Below, piece after piece: positions 8,398 through 16,853 of a stretch of DNA of 64,000 nucleotides (its first letter is position 1; each line of letters opens with the position of its first letter). The translations under genes were made by a program, and so were the position numbers. Source of the DNA: Opitutaceae bacterium (GTDB lineage Bacteria; Verrucomicrobiota; Verrucomicrobiia; Opitutales; Opitutaceae); the NCBI GenBank assembly GCA_016794785.1, contig JAEUHC010000015.1, positions 124,001 through 188,000 of the forward strand, read 5' to 3'. Under the pieces are notes generated by a model. The model ran no database searches. It saw only the letters and a list, made by a program, of their open reading frames with translations, and was not told the DNA's origin.

Positions 8398-9840
8398 ATG
8401 TGTGCTTTCGACCCCACGACCCACGCGCTGAGCGTCAACCGCCGCGCGTTTCTCCAGCAGAGCGCCTACGGGCTGGGCGGGCTCGCGCTTGCGATGCTGA
8501 CCCAGCGCCTCGGCGCCGCCACCCCCACGGCCAAACGTCCGCCGGGCTGGAACGGCGCGCTCACCGCGGCGCATCTGCCGGTGAAGGCCAAGCGCGTGAT
8601 CTTCCTTTGCATGGCGGGAGGCCCATCGCAGTTCGAGACCTTCGACTGGAAGCCGAAACTGAAGGAGCTCCACGATCAGCCATTCCCCGAGTCGTTCACC
8701 GCCGGCCAGCAGCTCGCGCAGCTCCAGAACATGGTGCTCAAGGCCCGCGGGCCGTTCACCGCGTTTGCCAAGCACGGCCAGGCCGGCATCGAGGTCAGCG
8801 AACTCTTCCCGCACATCGCTAGCGTGGCGGATGATCTGTGCGTCGTGCGCTCGATGACCACCGAGCAGATCAACCACGACACGGCGCACGCGTTCATGAA
8901 CACCGGCTCGATCATCAAGGGCCGGCCGAGCATGGGCTCGTGGCTGCTCTATGGGCTCGGCGCGGAGACGCAGGAGCTGCCGGGCTTCATCGTGCTCACT
9001 TCCGCGGGAAAATTCGGCCTCCAGCCGATCTCGGCGCGGCAGTGGTCGAGCGGCGCGCTGCCCAGCCGTTTCCAAGGCATCCAGTTTCAGTCGCGCGGCG
9101 ACGCCGTCCACTACGTGGGCAATCCCGAGGGCGTGTGCCAGAGCACGCAGCGCCAGGTCGTCGAGGAGATCCAGCGCATGAACGGCCTGCTCGCCGAGGA
9201 GACCTACGACCCCGAGATCGCCACGCGCATCGCGCAATACGAGCTGGCCTTCAAGATGCAGACGAGCGTGCCCGAGCTGACCGACTTGAAGACGGAGCCG
9301 AAGGCGATGCTCGACCTTTACGGGGTGAAGGAACCGGGCGACGGATCGTTTGCGAGCAACTGCCTGCTCGCGCGCCGCCTCGCGGAGCGCGGCGTGCGCA
9401 TGATCCAGCTTTACCACCGCGCGTGGGATCACCACGGGCAGCTCGAGGAAGGCATGAAGGCCGGCGCCCGCGACGTCGATCAGGCGAGCGCGGCGCTCAT
9501 CAAGGATCTTAAGCAGCGCGGCATGCTCGACGACACGCTCATCCTGTGGGGCGGCGAGTTTGGCCGCACGCCGATGGGGCAGGGCACGGGCCGCGATCAC
9601 CACATCAACGCCTTCAGTGTCTTCATGGCGGGTGGCGGCGTGAAGGCCGGCACGACCTACGGCGCGACCGATGAACTCGGCTACCGCGCCGTCGAGAACG
9701 TCGTCGATGTGCATGACCTGCATGCCACGATGCTCGCGCTCATGGGCGTCGATCACCATCGGCTCAACATCAAGTTCCAGGGTCTCGACATCCGCCTGAC
9801 CGGGGTGGCGGGCAAGGTGGTCTCGGGGCTCATGGCCTAG
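8398..9840 (+). CDS. DUF1501 protein, Tat-exported
   Basis: 480 residues. The N-terminus carries a twin-arginine signal (NRRAFLQQ, R15-R16) followed by a hydrophobic stretch GLGGLALAML and Ala-rich cleavage region. The body matches DUF1501, an alkaline-phosphatase/sulfatase-like fold: FLCMAGGPSQFETFDWKP near the start, NHDTAHAFMNTGS, and WGGEFGRTPMGQGTGRDHH near the end. ATG follows the upstream stop by 2 bases, so the two genes are almost certainly one transcript. Tat export implies folding in the cytoplasm, probably with a cofactor or metals. The exact substrate is unknown. Confidence 0.92.
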   Translation: MCAFDPTTHALSVNRRAFLQQSAYGLGGLALAMLTQRLGAATPTAKRPPGWNGALTAAHLPVKAKRVIFLCMAGGPSQFETFDWKPKLKELHDQPFPESFTAGQQLAQLQNMVLKARGPFTAFAKHGQAGIEVSELFPHIASVADDLCVVRSMTTEQINHDTAHAFMNTGSIIKGRPSMGSWLLYGLGAETQELPGFIVLTSAGKFGLQPISARQWSSGALPSRFQGIQFQSRGDAVHYVGNPEGVCQSTQRQVVEEIQRMNGLLAEETYDPEIATRIAQYELAFKMQTSVPELTDLKTEPKAMLDLYGVKEPGDGSFASNCLLARRLAERGVRMIQLYHRAWDHHGQLEEGMKAGARDVDQASAALIKDLKQRGMLDDTLILWGGEFGRTPMGQGTGRDHHINAFSVFMAGGGVKAGTTYGATDELGYRAVENVVDVHDLHATMLALMGVDHHRLNIKFQGLDIRLTGVAGKVVSGLMA

Positions 9841-9982
9841 ACGGGATCAAGCCGGCCGAAACGTGCCCTGAGCCACGGCCATGCGGCCAAGCTAATGACG
9901 GCATCGCGTCGCGCTACTGGCTATGCGCGGGGCGGGGATTGCAGTTGTGGAGTGCGGGAATGTGGGCACGGTCTTGGCCACA

Positions 9983-10001
9983 CCCTCCGCTTAGCGGAGG
10001 G
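9983..10001 (+). terminator. GC-rich hairpin after the DUF1501 gene
   Basis: Perfect 8-base stem CCCTCCGC / GCGGAGGG with a TTA loop. There is no T-run after it on the plus strand, so it is at best a weak or factor-assisted terminator for the gene ending at 9840. It lies just upstream of the stronger hairpin at 10022-10057. Confidence 0.4.
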
Positions 10002-10021
10002 ATGGGGTATAAGAAAGCAAA

Positions 10022-10057
10022 GCCCGCCGTATAGGGGTATACGGCGGGCACTTTTTT
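10022..10057 (-). terminator. bidirectional intrinsic terminator between convergent genes
   Basis: Perfect 12-base stem GCCCGCCGTATA / TATACGGCGGGC with a GGGG loop. On the plus strand it is followed by ACTTTTTT; on the minus strand by TTTGCTTTCTT. It begins 9 bases after the stop of the minus-strand esterase gene and also faces the plus-strand DUF1501 gene, so it can end transcription from both sides. Confidence 0.85.
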
Positions 10058-10065
10058 GCCCAAAT

Positions 10066-11058
10066 TCAGCGTTGCGTCGCGGGCGCGACGGGAGCCTGCG
10101 CCGGGGAAACCAAGAATCCCCGGTTGCTCGGGTCGAGCGCATTATCGGGGCGCGGGTAGTCGCGCCAGAGCCAGCGGAGCATCTCGGGGAAAATGGCGCC
10201 GCCGTGTTTGCTCGAGTGCGTGCCGATGCCCCAGACGAAGTTCACGTCGTAGCCCTTCTCGGTCAGGGCGGCTACCATCTTGCGGTTCTGCGCGTGCCAG
10301 TCGCGCTCGGGGTTGTAAGTGGCGGCGGGGCCCTCGCCGCGGACGGCGCGGTTGTCGTTGGCGCCGTCCTGCAGAAAAATCCGGATCGGTTTGCGCGGCG
10401 TGCTGCGGATGAGGTCGGGATAGACGTGGCCGCCGCGGAGGTTCACGAAGCTCCCGATCGTGCTGAGCACTTTGCTGAATTGATCGGGCCGGTGCCACGC
10501 CACGGTGAAGGCGGCGATCGCGCCGGAACTCGCGCCGCCGATGCCACGGTCGGCGGGGTTTTTCGAGATGCGGTAGGTTTTCTCCAGCTCGGGGAGCAGC
10601 TCGTCCACGATCACGCGGGCGTATTTGTCGTCGAGGGCGTTGTATTCCTGCGGGCGGTTGCTGGAGCGGTCGCCCCAATCGGAGGCGCTGGCGACGGGCT
10701 GCTCGGGTTTGCGGCCGGGATTGATGAAAACGACGATCGTGACGGGAATCTCGCGCCGGTAGATCAGGTTGTCGAAGACCGTGGCGGCACGGTAGTCGCC
10801 GGTCGCGCGCACAAAGGCCTGGCCGTCCTGGAAAATCATCAGCGAGGCGGGCGTGGAGCCGTCGTATTGCGCGGGCACATAGACGCAGTAGTCGTGCAGA
10901 GTGCCGGGGTAGGCGGCGCTGGGGAGTTGTTTCCATTCCCCGACGATGCCCTGTGGCACACCGGGCTGCGGGAGCGAATCGGGACCGTGGCGATAGGCGT
11001 CGTCGGTGGGGGCGGCGGCAAGACGGACGACGGCGAAAGCGAGCAGGGAGAGGCGCAT
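10066..11058 (-). CDS. secreted esterase-D-like alpha/beta hydrolase (CE1-type)
   Basis: 330 residues from the ATG at 11058. A short signal peptide ([16 protein letters not shown]) implies export. The fold is that of the putative-esterase family (enterochelin esterase/CE1): a strand with [12 protein letters not shown], then MIFQDGQAF, then the nucleophile elbow [11 protein letters not shown] (Ser within G-x-S-x-G), and the catalytic-His candidate in [22 protein letters not shown]1 members remove feruloyl or acetyl groups from polysaccharides or hydrolyse iron-siderophore esters; the substrate here is not determined. It stands alone on the minus strand with a strong terminator right after the stop. 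Confidence 0.85.
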   Translation of the reverse strand: MRLSLLAFAVVRLAAAPTDDAYRHGPDSLPQPGVPQGIVGEWKQLPSAAYPGTLHDYCVYVPAQYDGSTPASLMIFQDGQAFVRATGDYRAATVFDNLIYRREIPVTIVVFINPGRKPEQPVASASDWGDRSSNRPQEYNALDDKYARVIVDELLPELEKTYRISKNPADRGIGGASSGAIAAFTVAWHRPDQFSKVLSTIGSFVNLRGGHVYPDLIRSTPRKPIRIFLQDGANDNRAVRGEGPAATYNPERDWHAQNRKMVAALTEKGYDVNFVWGIGTHSSKHGGAIFPEMLRWLWRDYPRPDNALDPSNRGFLVSPAQAPVAPATQR

Positions 11059-11152
11059 GGGGTTTGGGGCAGCGATCGGACGCGGGTGATCGGGAATTGA
11101 TCTGGGCGAACTGCACGACGGGCGGCAACCCGATAAGCACGAGTAGACCCAC

Positions 11153-13027
11153 TCACCCCCGCGAGGGATCGTGCGGCGGCGGAGGTTCCCACGCGCGGTC
11201 GCCGGCGGGGTGAGTGCCCGTGGCATCGGACTGGAACATCCGCTCGAACGCCTCGATGTGGTCGCGCGCGTTCTTGATATACGTATCGTCGTCCTCCCAG
11301 AACTGGGCCAGCTCGCGCACGGATTGCACGTCATGGCGCTTGAAGAGCTGCGCCGCGCGGTGGGCTTGGTGCGCCCCCATCCCCAGCGCGCGCAGCACAT
11401 CGACGCCGAGGTCGAGCGAGGAGCCGAGCGTCTCGCGGTAAAAGGTGAGGATGCCGCGCTTCTGGTATTCGTAGGCGTGGACCCGGCCCACGGCGCGGGC
11501 GAAGATTTTCAGGTGCGGGAAATGTTTCTGCACCGTCTCCGCGAGCGCGACCGACTTCGCCTCGTCGTCGATCGCGATGACGATGATCTTGGCGCGCGCG
11601 GCGCCCGCGGCGTGGAGCAGGTCGAGCCGCGTCGCATCGCCGTAATAGACCTTGATGCCGATGCGGCGCACGATCTCCACCTGCTCGGCGTCGAGGTCGA
11701 GCACGGTGGCGCCGACGCCGTTGGCCCGCAACAGGCGGCCCACGATGTGGCCGAAGCGGCCGAAACCCGCGATGATCACTGGATTCTCCTGCGATGCGGC
11801 GTCGATCGCGTCGGCCTCACGCGTGGCGGCCTTCGGGCGCGCGAAGCGGGGCTGCACGACCTTTTCATTGAACAGGAACAGCAGCGGTGTCGCAGCCATC
11901 GAGAGCGCGACGGCGGCGACGAGCGGCGAGGCCTCGCCGGGCGCGAGGACCTTGTGCTCGACCACGAACGACAGCAGGACAAACGCGAACTCGCCGCCTT
12001 GCGCCAAGGCGAAGCTGAAGGTCAGGCCCTCGGGCGTCGGCAGCCGGAAGATCCGCGAGAGCGCAAACAGCACGGCGAACTTCACCACGAGCAACCCGCC
12101 GACCAAGGCAGCGATGAGTCCGGGCTGCGAGCGGAGCAGGTCGAAGTCGATGCTGGCGCCCACGGTGATGAAAAACAGCCCGAGCAGCAGGCCCTTGAAG
12201 GGCTCGATGTCGGCCTCGAGTTCGTGGCGATACTCGCTGTTGGCGAGCACGACGCCGGCGACGAAGGTGCCGAGCGCCGCGGAGAGACCGACCAGTTGCA
12301 TCACCAGCGAGATGCCGACGACCAGCAGCAGCGCCGCGGCGGTGAACAGTTCCCGCAGTTCCGTCCGCGCGATCGCGCGGAAGAGCGGATTCACGAGGTG
12401 CCGGCCGGCCAAGACGACCGCGCCCACGGCGAGAATGATCAGGGAGGCTTGCTGCCAGCCCGGCAGCGCGGCGATGCCGGTCGCCGCGGGGGCCGTTTCC
12501 GCGGACGAGGGCGCGGCAGCGAGCAACGGCAGCAGCGCCAGAATCGGAATCACGGCTATGTCTTGAAACAGCAACACGGCGAACGACGACTCGCCGGCCG
12601 CGGTCTTCATCTGCCCTCGCTCCTGCAGCGATTGCAGCACGATCGCCGTGGAGGACATCGCGAGGATCAGGCCTGCGGCGAACGGCAGCCGAAACCCGAG
12701 CCCAAGGGCGAGACCCACTCCCGCCACGGCGAGCGCGGTGCCGGCGACCTGCAGGCCGCCGAGGCCGAGAAGCCGTGCGCGCATGGCCCAGAGCCGCGCC
12801 GGCTGCAGTTCGAGACCGACCAGGAAAAGCATCATCACCACGCCGAACTCCGCGAAGTGCATCACGTGCCCCGCGTGTTCACCCACGAGGCTCAGCGCGT
12901 GCGGCCCGATGACGATGCCGGCCAGCAGGTAGCCGAGCACGGAGCCGAGACCCAGGCGCTTGGCCACCGGCACGGCGATCACCGCGGCGATGAGATAGAC
13001 GAAGGCGTGGAAGAGGACGTTGTCCAT
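11153..13027 (-). CDS. KefB/KefC-type monovalent cation:proton antiporter
   Basis: 624 residues. The N-terminal about 390 residues are a CPA2 Na+/H+-exchanger domain with a dozen membrane segments, including [14 protein letters not shown], the FLVGLEL region and LFQDIAVIP. The C-terminal part is a TrkA-N/RCK nucleotide-binding domain starting [17 protein letters not shown] (G-x-G-x-x-G), followed by a short charged tail. In E. coli such proteins export K+ under control of glutathione adducts and protect against electrophiles. The gene 21 bases upstream encodes a KefF-like partner, which supports a Kef assignment over a plain Na+/H+ exchanger. Confidence 0.92.
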   Translation of the reverse strand: MDNVLFHAFVYLIAAVIAVPVAKRLGLGSVLGYLLAGIVIGPHALSLVGEHAGHVMHFAEFGVVMMLFLVGLELQPARLWAMRARLLGLGGLQVAGTALAVAGVGLALGLGFRLPFAAGLILAMSSTAIVLQSLQERGQMKTAAGESSFAVLLFQDIAVIPILALLPLLAAAPSSAETAPAATGIAALPGWQQASLIILAVGAVVLAGRHLVNPLFRAIARTELRELFTAAALLLVVGISLVMQLVGLSAALGTFVAGVVLANSEYRHELEADIEPFKGLLLGLFFITVGASIDFDLLRSQPGLIAALVGGLLVVKFAVLFALSRIFRLPTPEGLTFSFALAQGGEFAFVLLSFVVEHKVLAPGEASPLVAAVALSMAATPLLFLFNEKVVQPRFARPKAATREADAIDAASQENPVIIAGFGRFGHIVGRLLRANGVGATVLDLDAEQVEIVRRIGIKVYYGDATRLDLLHAAGAARAKIIVIAIDDEAKSVALAETVQKHFPHLKIFARAVGRVHAYEYQKRGILTFYRETLGSSLDLGVDVLRALGMGAHQAHRAAQLFKRHDVQSVRELAQFWEDDDTYIKNARDHIEAFERMFQSDATGTHPAGDRAWEPPPPHDPSRG

Positions 13028-13048
13028 GCGGTGGAGGGCGCGGGAATT

Positions 13049-13618
13049 TTAGGTGCGCGCGGTCGGCGTCCGGCCGTCGCGCAGGGTGCTGAGATGGCTC
13101 GCATACTCGGCCGCGTGCCGCGCGATTGCTGCAGGATCGAGGAGGTGGACGGTGCCGTGCACGACGTAGGGCGGCAGCCATGTCATGCCGCAGAGCGCGG
13201 CGGTCTGCTCAAAGGGCCGCATCAGTTCGGCGATCGTGAAACGGTTATGTCCCTCGGGCGTGTAGGCAGAGGGACCGCCCCCGGTGGTGATGGCGGAGTG
13301 CAGGGTTTTTCCGCGGAGCCGGGTGCCCTCCGGGCCGTAGGCGAAGCCATGTTCGAGCACGAGATCGAGCCACTCCTTCAGGAGCGCGGGGCAGCTATAC
13401 CAGTAGAGCGGGTGCTGGAACACGATCACCTCGTGCGCGAGGAGCCGGGCCTGCTCGCTGGCGACATCGATCTGGAAATCCGGGAAGGCTTCGTAGAGAT
13501 CGTGAAACGTCACGCCCTCGATCGCGCGCGCGGCGGCGGCGAGCTGGCGGTGCACGCGGGATTTTTGAAACGCGGGGTGCGCGAACAGGACGAGGACGCG
13601 GGCGGCGGGCACGCGCAC
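13049..13618 (-). CDS. KefF-like NAD(P)H:quinone oxidoreductase, antiporter ancillary subunit
   Basis: 189 residues from a GTG at 13618; a TTG at 13687 would add 23 Pro-rich residues and is less likely. Flavodoxin-2 fold: ARVLVLFAHPAFQKSRVHRQL at the start, the FQHPLYWYSCPALLKEWLD segment and TTGGGPSAYTPEGHNRFT that line the FMN site in KefF/MdaB/YheR. KefF binds KefC and raises its activity, and its gene lies immediately upstream of kefC in E. coli, matching the arrangement here. Leader bases show no Shine-Dalgarno, so the start remains uncertain. Confidence 0.88.
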   Translation of the reverse strand: MRVPAARVLVLFAHPAFQKSRVHRQLAAAARAIEGVTFHDLYEAFPDFQIDVASEQARLLAHEVIVFQHPLYWYSCPALLKEWLDLVLEHGFAYGPEGTRLRGKTLHSAITTGGGPSAYTPEGHNRFTIAELMRPFEQTAALCGMTWLPPYVVHGTVHLLDPAAIARHAAEYASHLSTLRDGRTPTART

Positions 13619-13698
13619 CGTGGTAGGCGGTTCGGGGCGCGGGGCAAGTGTGAGGCCGTGCAGGGCGGCGGGGCGCGTTGAGGTCAACGCGCTCCACT

Positions 13699-15339
13699 TC
13701 AGCGCGGCAGATTCTTGATCGCTTCATGGCCGAGAAGAAACGCCCGCCGCTGATCGGCGAAGGCCTTGAGGCTTCGGTCACCGCTCTCAAGGCTGCGCTG
13801 AAAATCCTCGTAGCTCTCGAGTTTGCGCGTGTCGCGTTTAACATCGGCGTCGATCAGGTCGTGATACTCGCGCGCGATCGGGCCGAGGCGGGACCAATCG
13901 AGCCATTTCTCCGCCATGTCCCGCACGTAGGCGAGATAGCGGGCGCGCAGCTCCGGCACAGCGAGCAGCTTGGAGGCGAGCGCGGCGTTGGGGTTTTTTT
14001 CCGCCGCGAGCGGGTCGAGTTTCGGGCCGCCACCGCCGCCGGGGAAACCCCCGCCGGGTCCGCGTCCGCCGCCCCCGGGCGGGCCGCCGCGTGCGCCGTC
14101 GGGTGGAGGACCGAAGCCCGGGGGAGGGCCGCCCGGGCCACCCGGCCCGCGGCCACCGCGTCCGCCAGGGCCACCACCGAAGCTGAAGGTCTCGTTCATG
14201 TCGTGGGGGATCATGTGCAGGCGGCCTTGCTTGTCCTCGCCGATCGAGAAGTCGCTCGTGCGGGTCCAGAAGCCGTCGCCGTTGGAAAACGTGGTGTCGA
14301 GGGCGAGGAAGCGCAGCGCGCCGTCGATATCGAGGTAGGGCGCGAGCGCGGCCTCCAGTTTATCGGACGGCGTTTCCTCAAGCAGCCGGCACACGCGGAT
14401 GAGTTTGAACCAGGAGGCGTCGTCGTCCTTCGACTTGATTTCGTAGCTGCGCTTGTAGTCCTCGGGCCGGTCGCCGAGGTAGGCAAAGCCGCCGCGCCCG
14501 CCGGGGCTGCCGGGGACTTTCCAGCGCGCGCCTTTGTCGGAGCCGAAGCGGTCGCGGAGGAAGTCCTTGTTGAACTGTTCGGCGGCGGCGTAGATGCCCC
14601 AGTTCTCGCCGTTGATGACGACGCGCATGAAGTTCACGCGCGGCGTCGGGAGGTAGTCCTGCGCGATGCGGCTGAAAAGGGGGGCGCGGGAGAACGACGC
14701 GTCGCCGTGCGAGTTGAGGAGATTGAGGGTGCGGTGCCCGAGCAGGTGCTGTTCCTTGTCCGCGAAGTCGAGCGTGAGGTTGAGCGAACGTTTCGAGCCG
14801 CGGCTCACCATCATGTAGGACGATGCACCGCGGAAGTGGACGCCGACATCGCGGTAGGTCTTGCCATCGACGGCGAGCGTGGCGGGCACATCGACATCAG
14901 TGTTATTGAAGTCCTCCAGCTCAATTTCCCACTCCGGGTTTTTGAATTCCAGGAAGAGGGTGCGCAGCGTGGTGGTGGCGTAGAGCGGCTCGTTGCCATA
15001 GCGCTGCACGTCGGCGGGGGTGAGCTTCACGCCTGCCTCGGGCGGCTCCGCGTTGGGCCGGCCGCGACCCGGAAAGCGCCCGCCGGGGCCACCGGGGCCG
15101 CCACGAGCGGCGCGGTTGGCCTTGTGGTATTCGCGAGCGGCGGCGCGTTCCTCCTCGTTCAGCCGCTTGTCGCCATCGCGGTCGAACTGCGCGACGAGCT
15201 TGGTCTCCTGCATCATCGGTCCGAACCCCGGGCCGCGGCCTCCCGGCCCGCCAGGGCCAAAGGGGCCTGAGCCGCCGCCGGGCGGCGAGGGTTGTGCGAC
15301 AAGGACGGCAGGGAAGAGCGCGAGGAGTTGTAGTTTCAT
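13699..15339 (-). CDS. secreted CotH-type protein kinase homologue with EF-hand
   Basis: 546 residues from the ATG at 15339 (signal peptide MKLQLLALFPAVLVAQ). After a Gly/Pro-rich linker comes an EF-hand loop DRDGDKRLNEEE (about residues 50-62) with D at positions 1, 3, 5 and E at 12. A CotH domain follows: NPEWEIELEDFN, the GVHFRGASSYM motif, NLLNSHGDASF, YLPTPRVNFMRVVING, and the HDMNETFSFGG catalytic-region motif. About 60 residues of Gly/Arg/Pro repeats interrupt the domain right after that motif. CotH proteins are atypical, often secreted, protein kinases; the substrate here is unknown. Confidence 0.88.
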   Translation of the reverse strand: MKLQLLALFPAVLVAQPSPPGGGSGPFGPGGPGGRGPGFGPMMQETKLVAQFDRDGDKRLNEEERAAAREYHKANRAARGGPGGPGGRFPGRGRPNAEPPEAGVKLTPADVQRYGNEPLYATTTLRTLFLEFKNPEWEIELEDFNNTDVDVPATLAVDGKTYRDVGVHFRGASSYMMVSRGSKRSLNLTLDFADKEQHLLGHRTLNLLNSHGDASFSRAPLFSRIAQDYLPTPRVNFMRVVINGENWGIYAAAEQFNKDFLRDRFGSDKGARWKVPGSPGGRGGFAYLGDRPEDYKRSYEIKSKDDDASWFKLIRVCRLLEETPSDKLEAALAPYLDIDGALRFLALDTTFSNGDGFWTRTSDFSIGEDKQGRLHMIPHDMNETFSFGGGPGGRGGRGPGGPGGPPPGFGPPPDGARGGPPGGGGRGPGGGFPGGGGGPKLDPLAAEKNPNAALASKLLAVPELRARYLAYVRDMAEKWLDWSRLGPIAREYHDLIDADVKRDTRKLESYEDFQRSLESGDRSLKAFADQRRAFLLGHEAIKNLPR

Positions 15340-15465
15340 TGTGAAGTGGCCCGCCACATGAAGGGAGACGCGCATTTAACCTGCCTGTCACAAGAAACTC
15401 AGTGCCGGGAACCTGAGGAGAAAACATCCTCAAGCACGGGGTCGTTGCACCGAACAGTTACCCCT

Positions 15466-16329
15466 ATGTTCGCGCTATCCAAAGCCACGCCGGAAGCGTT
15501 GGTGCGGCAACTCACTGATTTGCCGCCTGCTCCGAAGATTCTGCAGAAGCTGCAAAAGCTCATTTCCAGCGATCACGCATCGATGGACATGATCGCGGAT
15601 TTGGTGGTTTTGGAACCCGGGCTCAGCGCGCGAATCGTCCAGATGGCCAACAGCACGCATTTCAACCGTGGCGCGGTGGTTCAAACCCCACTTGAAGGCA
15701 TTCAACGTGTCGGGCTCACAGGGGTTAAGGAACTGGTGACCTATGCGGTCGCCTCAAATCTCGTCGGCCGACCCCTCAAGGCCTATGGCTTGGAAGCCAG
15801 CACGCTCTGGAACCGCGCCGTATGCTGTGGTATCGCTGCCGGCTATCTCGCGCAGAAATCCGGTATCGTTGATTACGACGACGCCTACACGGCCGGCCTC
15901 ATGCACGGCCTCGGCCTCATGGCGATCGATCGTTATGCCGCCAAGAAATCCAAGCCACCGGTGCTTCGCTCAAGCGGCTACCCGGTTGATTTCGCCCCGG
16001 CCGAGCGGTCCTGGCTTGGCTTCTCCCATGCTTCCGTCGGTGGCGCGCTGTTGGCGCTTTGGGGGTTTTCCCCGGCGGTCGTGGCCGCGGTCAATTTCCA
16101 GCTCGCTCCCGAGGATGCGCCTGAGGAGCACCGCCCGCTCTGCATGGCCCTCGCGACCTCGCGCTGGGCCCGCTCGCTGCTTTGCGTGAAGGATGAGATC
16201 ATCCCGGAGCTGCCGAGCGATGTCTGGCTGCAAGGCGCAGGCATCGAGCCATCCGAGTTCGACGATTGGCTGCGGCGCGTGAAATCGCGCTACCTCATCG
16301 CCTGCGAGGAGCTGCGGCTGGGGGCCTAG
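15466..16329 (+). CDS. HDOD-domain protein
   Basis: 287 residues from the ATG at 15466 (starting MFALSKATPEALV); earlier in-frame starts give unconserved sequence. It is a single HDOD domain over most of the length: LPPAPKILQKLQKLISS, VLEPGLSARIVQMANS, GIQRVGLTGVKELV and the degenerate HD region YTAGLMHGLGLMAID, where catalytic HD residues are not retained. HDOD proteins are signalling or regulatory adaptors without phosphodiesterase activity. It is read divergently from the CotH gene with about 125 bases between starts. Its TAG stop interlocks with the TAG stop of the convergent gene at 16326. Confidence 0.85.
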   Translation: MFALSKATPEALVRQLTDLPPAPKILQKLQKLISSDHASMDMIADLVVLEPGLSARIVQMANSTHFNRGAVVQTPLEGIQRVGLTGVKELVTYAVASNLVGRPLKAYGLEASTLWNRAVCCGIAAGYLAQKSGIVDYDDAYTAGLMHGLGLMAIDRYAAKKSKPPVLRSSGYPVDFAPAERSWLGFSHASVGGALLALWGFSPAVVAAVNFQLAPEDAPEEHRPLCMALATSRWARSLLCVKDEIIPELPSDVWLQGAGIEPSEFDDWLRRVKSRYLIACEELRLGA

Positions 16330-16853
16330 GTGAAAGCGGCGAGGGCGTTGAGCCGTCGCGCCAAGCGCAAGGCAATCAGGAGCGGCACGGCGCCGATCAC
16401 GCCGAACGCGCAATCGATGAGCTGCCAGTAGAACGGAATCCCGCGCACTGGCCCTGCGAACAACGCCAGCGGGATCACGAGCGCACAGGCGACAAGGCCC
16501 ATGTGCAGCACAGGCAGGTGCCGGCCCGGCTCACGCCACGGCGCGATGAAAAAAAGCGCGATCACGATGTGCCCGAAGGCTAGCCAGTCCGTGCCATAGC
16601 CGATGAACGGATAGCGCGCGTAGGTGACTGCAAGGCCCTCCCTCACGAGGAGCAACCAGTGGGCGAGGCCGGTGTGGGCCGCCGGCGCCGCGTCGGGCGC
16701 GAGACCGAACAGCCTGCACAGCGCGTTAAGTTCCGCCAGCAGCGGAAACGCAGTCAGACCGCTCAATACGAGCCCAGAGATGAAAAGCCCGAGACTGAGC
16801 CGGATGCCCCGGCGCAGGCGGAGAATTTCAGACTCGGGCGCGGGCTCCGTCAC
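16326..16853 (-). CDS. four-helix membrane protein, translationally coupled to the nuclease gene
   Basis: 175 residues from a GTG at 16853 that overlaps the upstream stop as GTGA, which suggests coupled translation. Four hydrophobic segments are visible: LSLGLFISGLVLSGLTAF (about 15-33), WLAFGHIVIALFFIAPW (about 92-108), HMGLVACALVIPLALFAG, and CAFGVIGAVPLLIALRLAR at the end. No known family was recognised; the GTDWLAFGH and GIPFYWQLIDCAFG segments may be conserved features. Coupling to a beta-CASP ribonuclease is the only hint at function. Confidence 0.75.
   Translation of the reverse strand: MTEPAPESEILRLRRGIRLSLGLFISGLVLSGLTAFPLLAELNALCRLFGLAPDAAPAAHTGLAHWLLLVREGLAVTYARYPFIGYGTDWLAFGHIVIALFFIAPWREPGRHLPVLHMGLVACALVIPLALFAGPVRGIPFYWQLIDCAFGVIGAVPLLIALRLARRLNALAAFT

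Noticed and set aside
11171..13681. 836-residue open frame on the plus strand over the antiporter
   Set aside because: Antisense to the KefB/C-type and KefF-like genes, Arg/Gly/Glu-rich, no motif.
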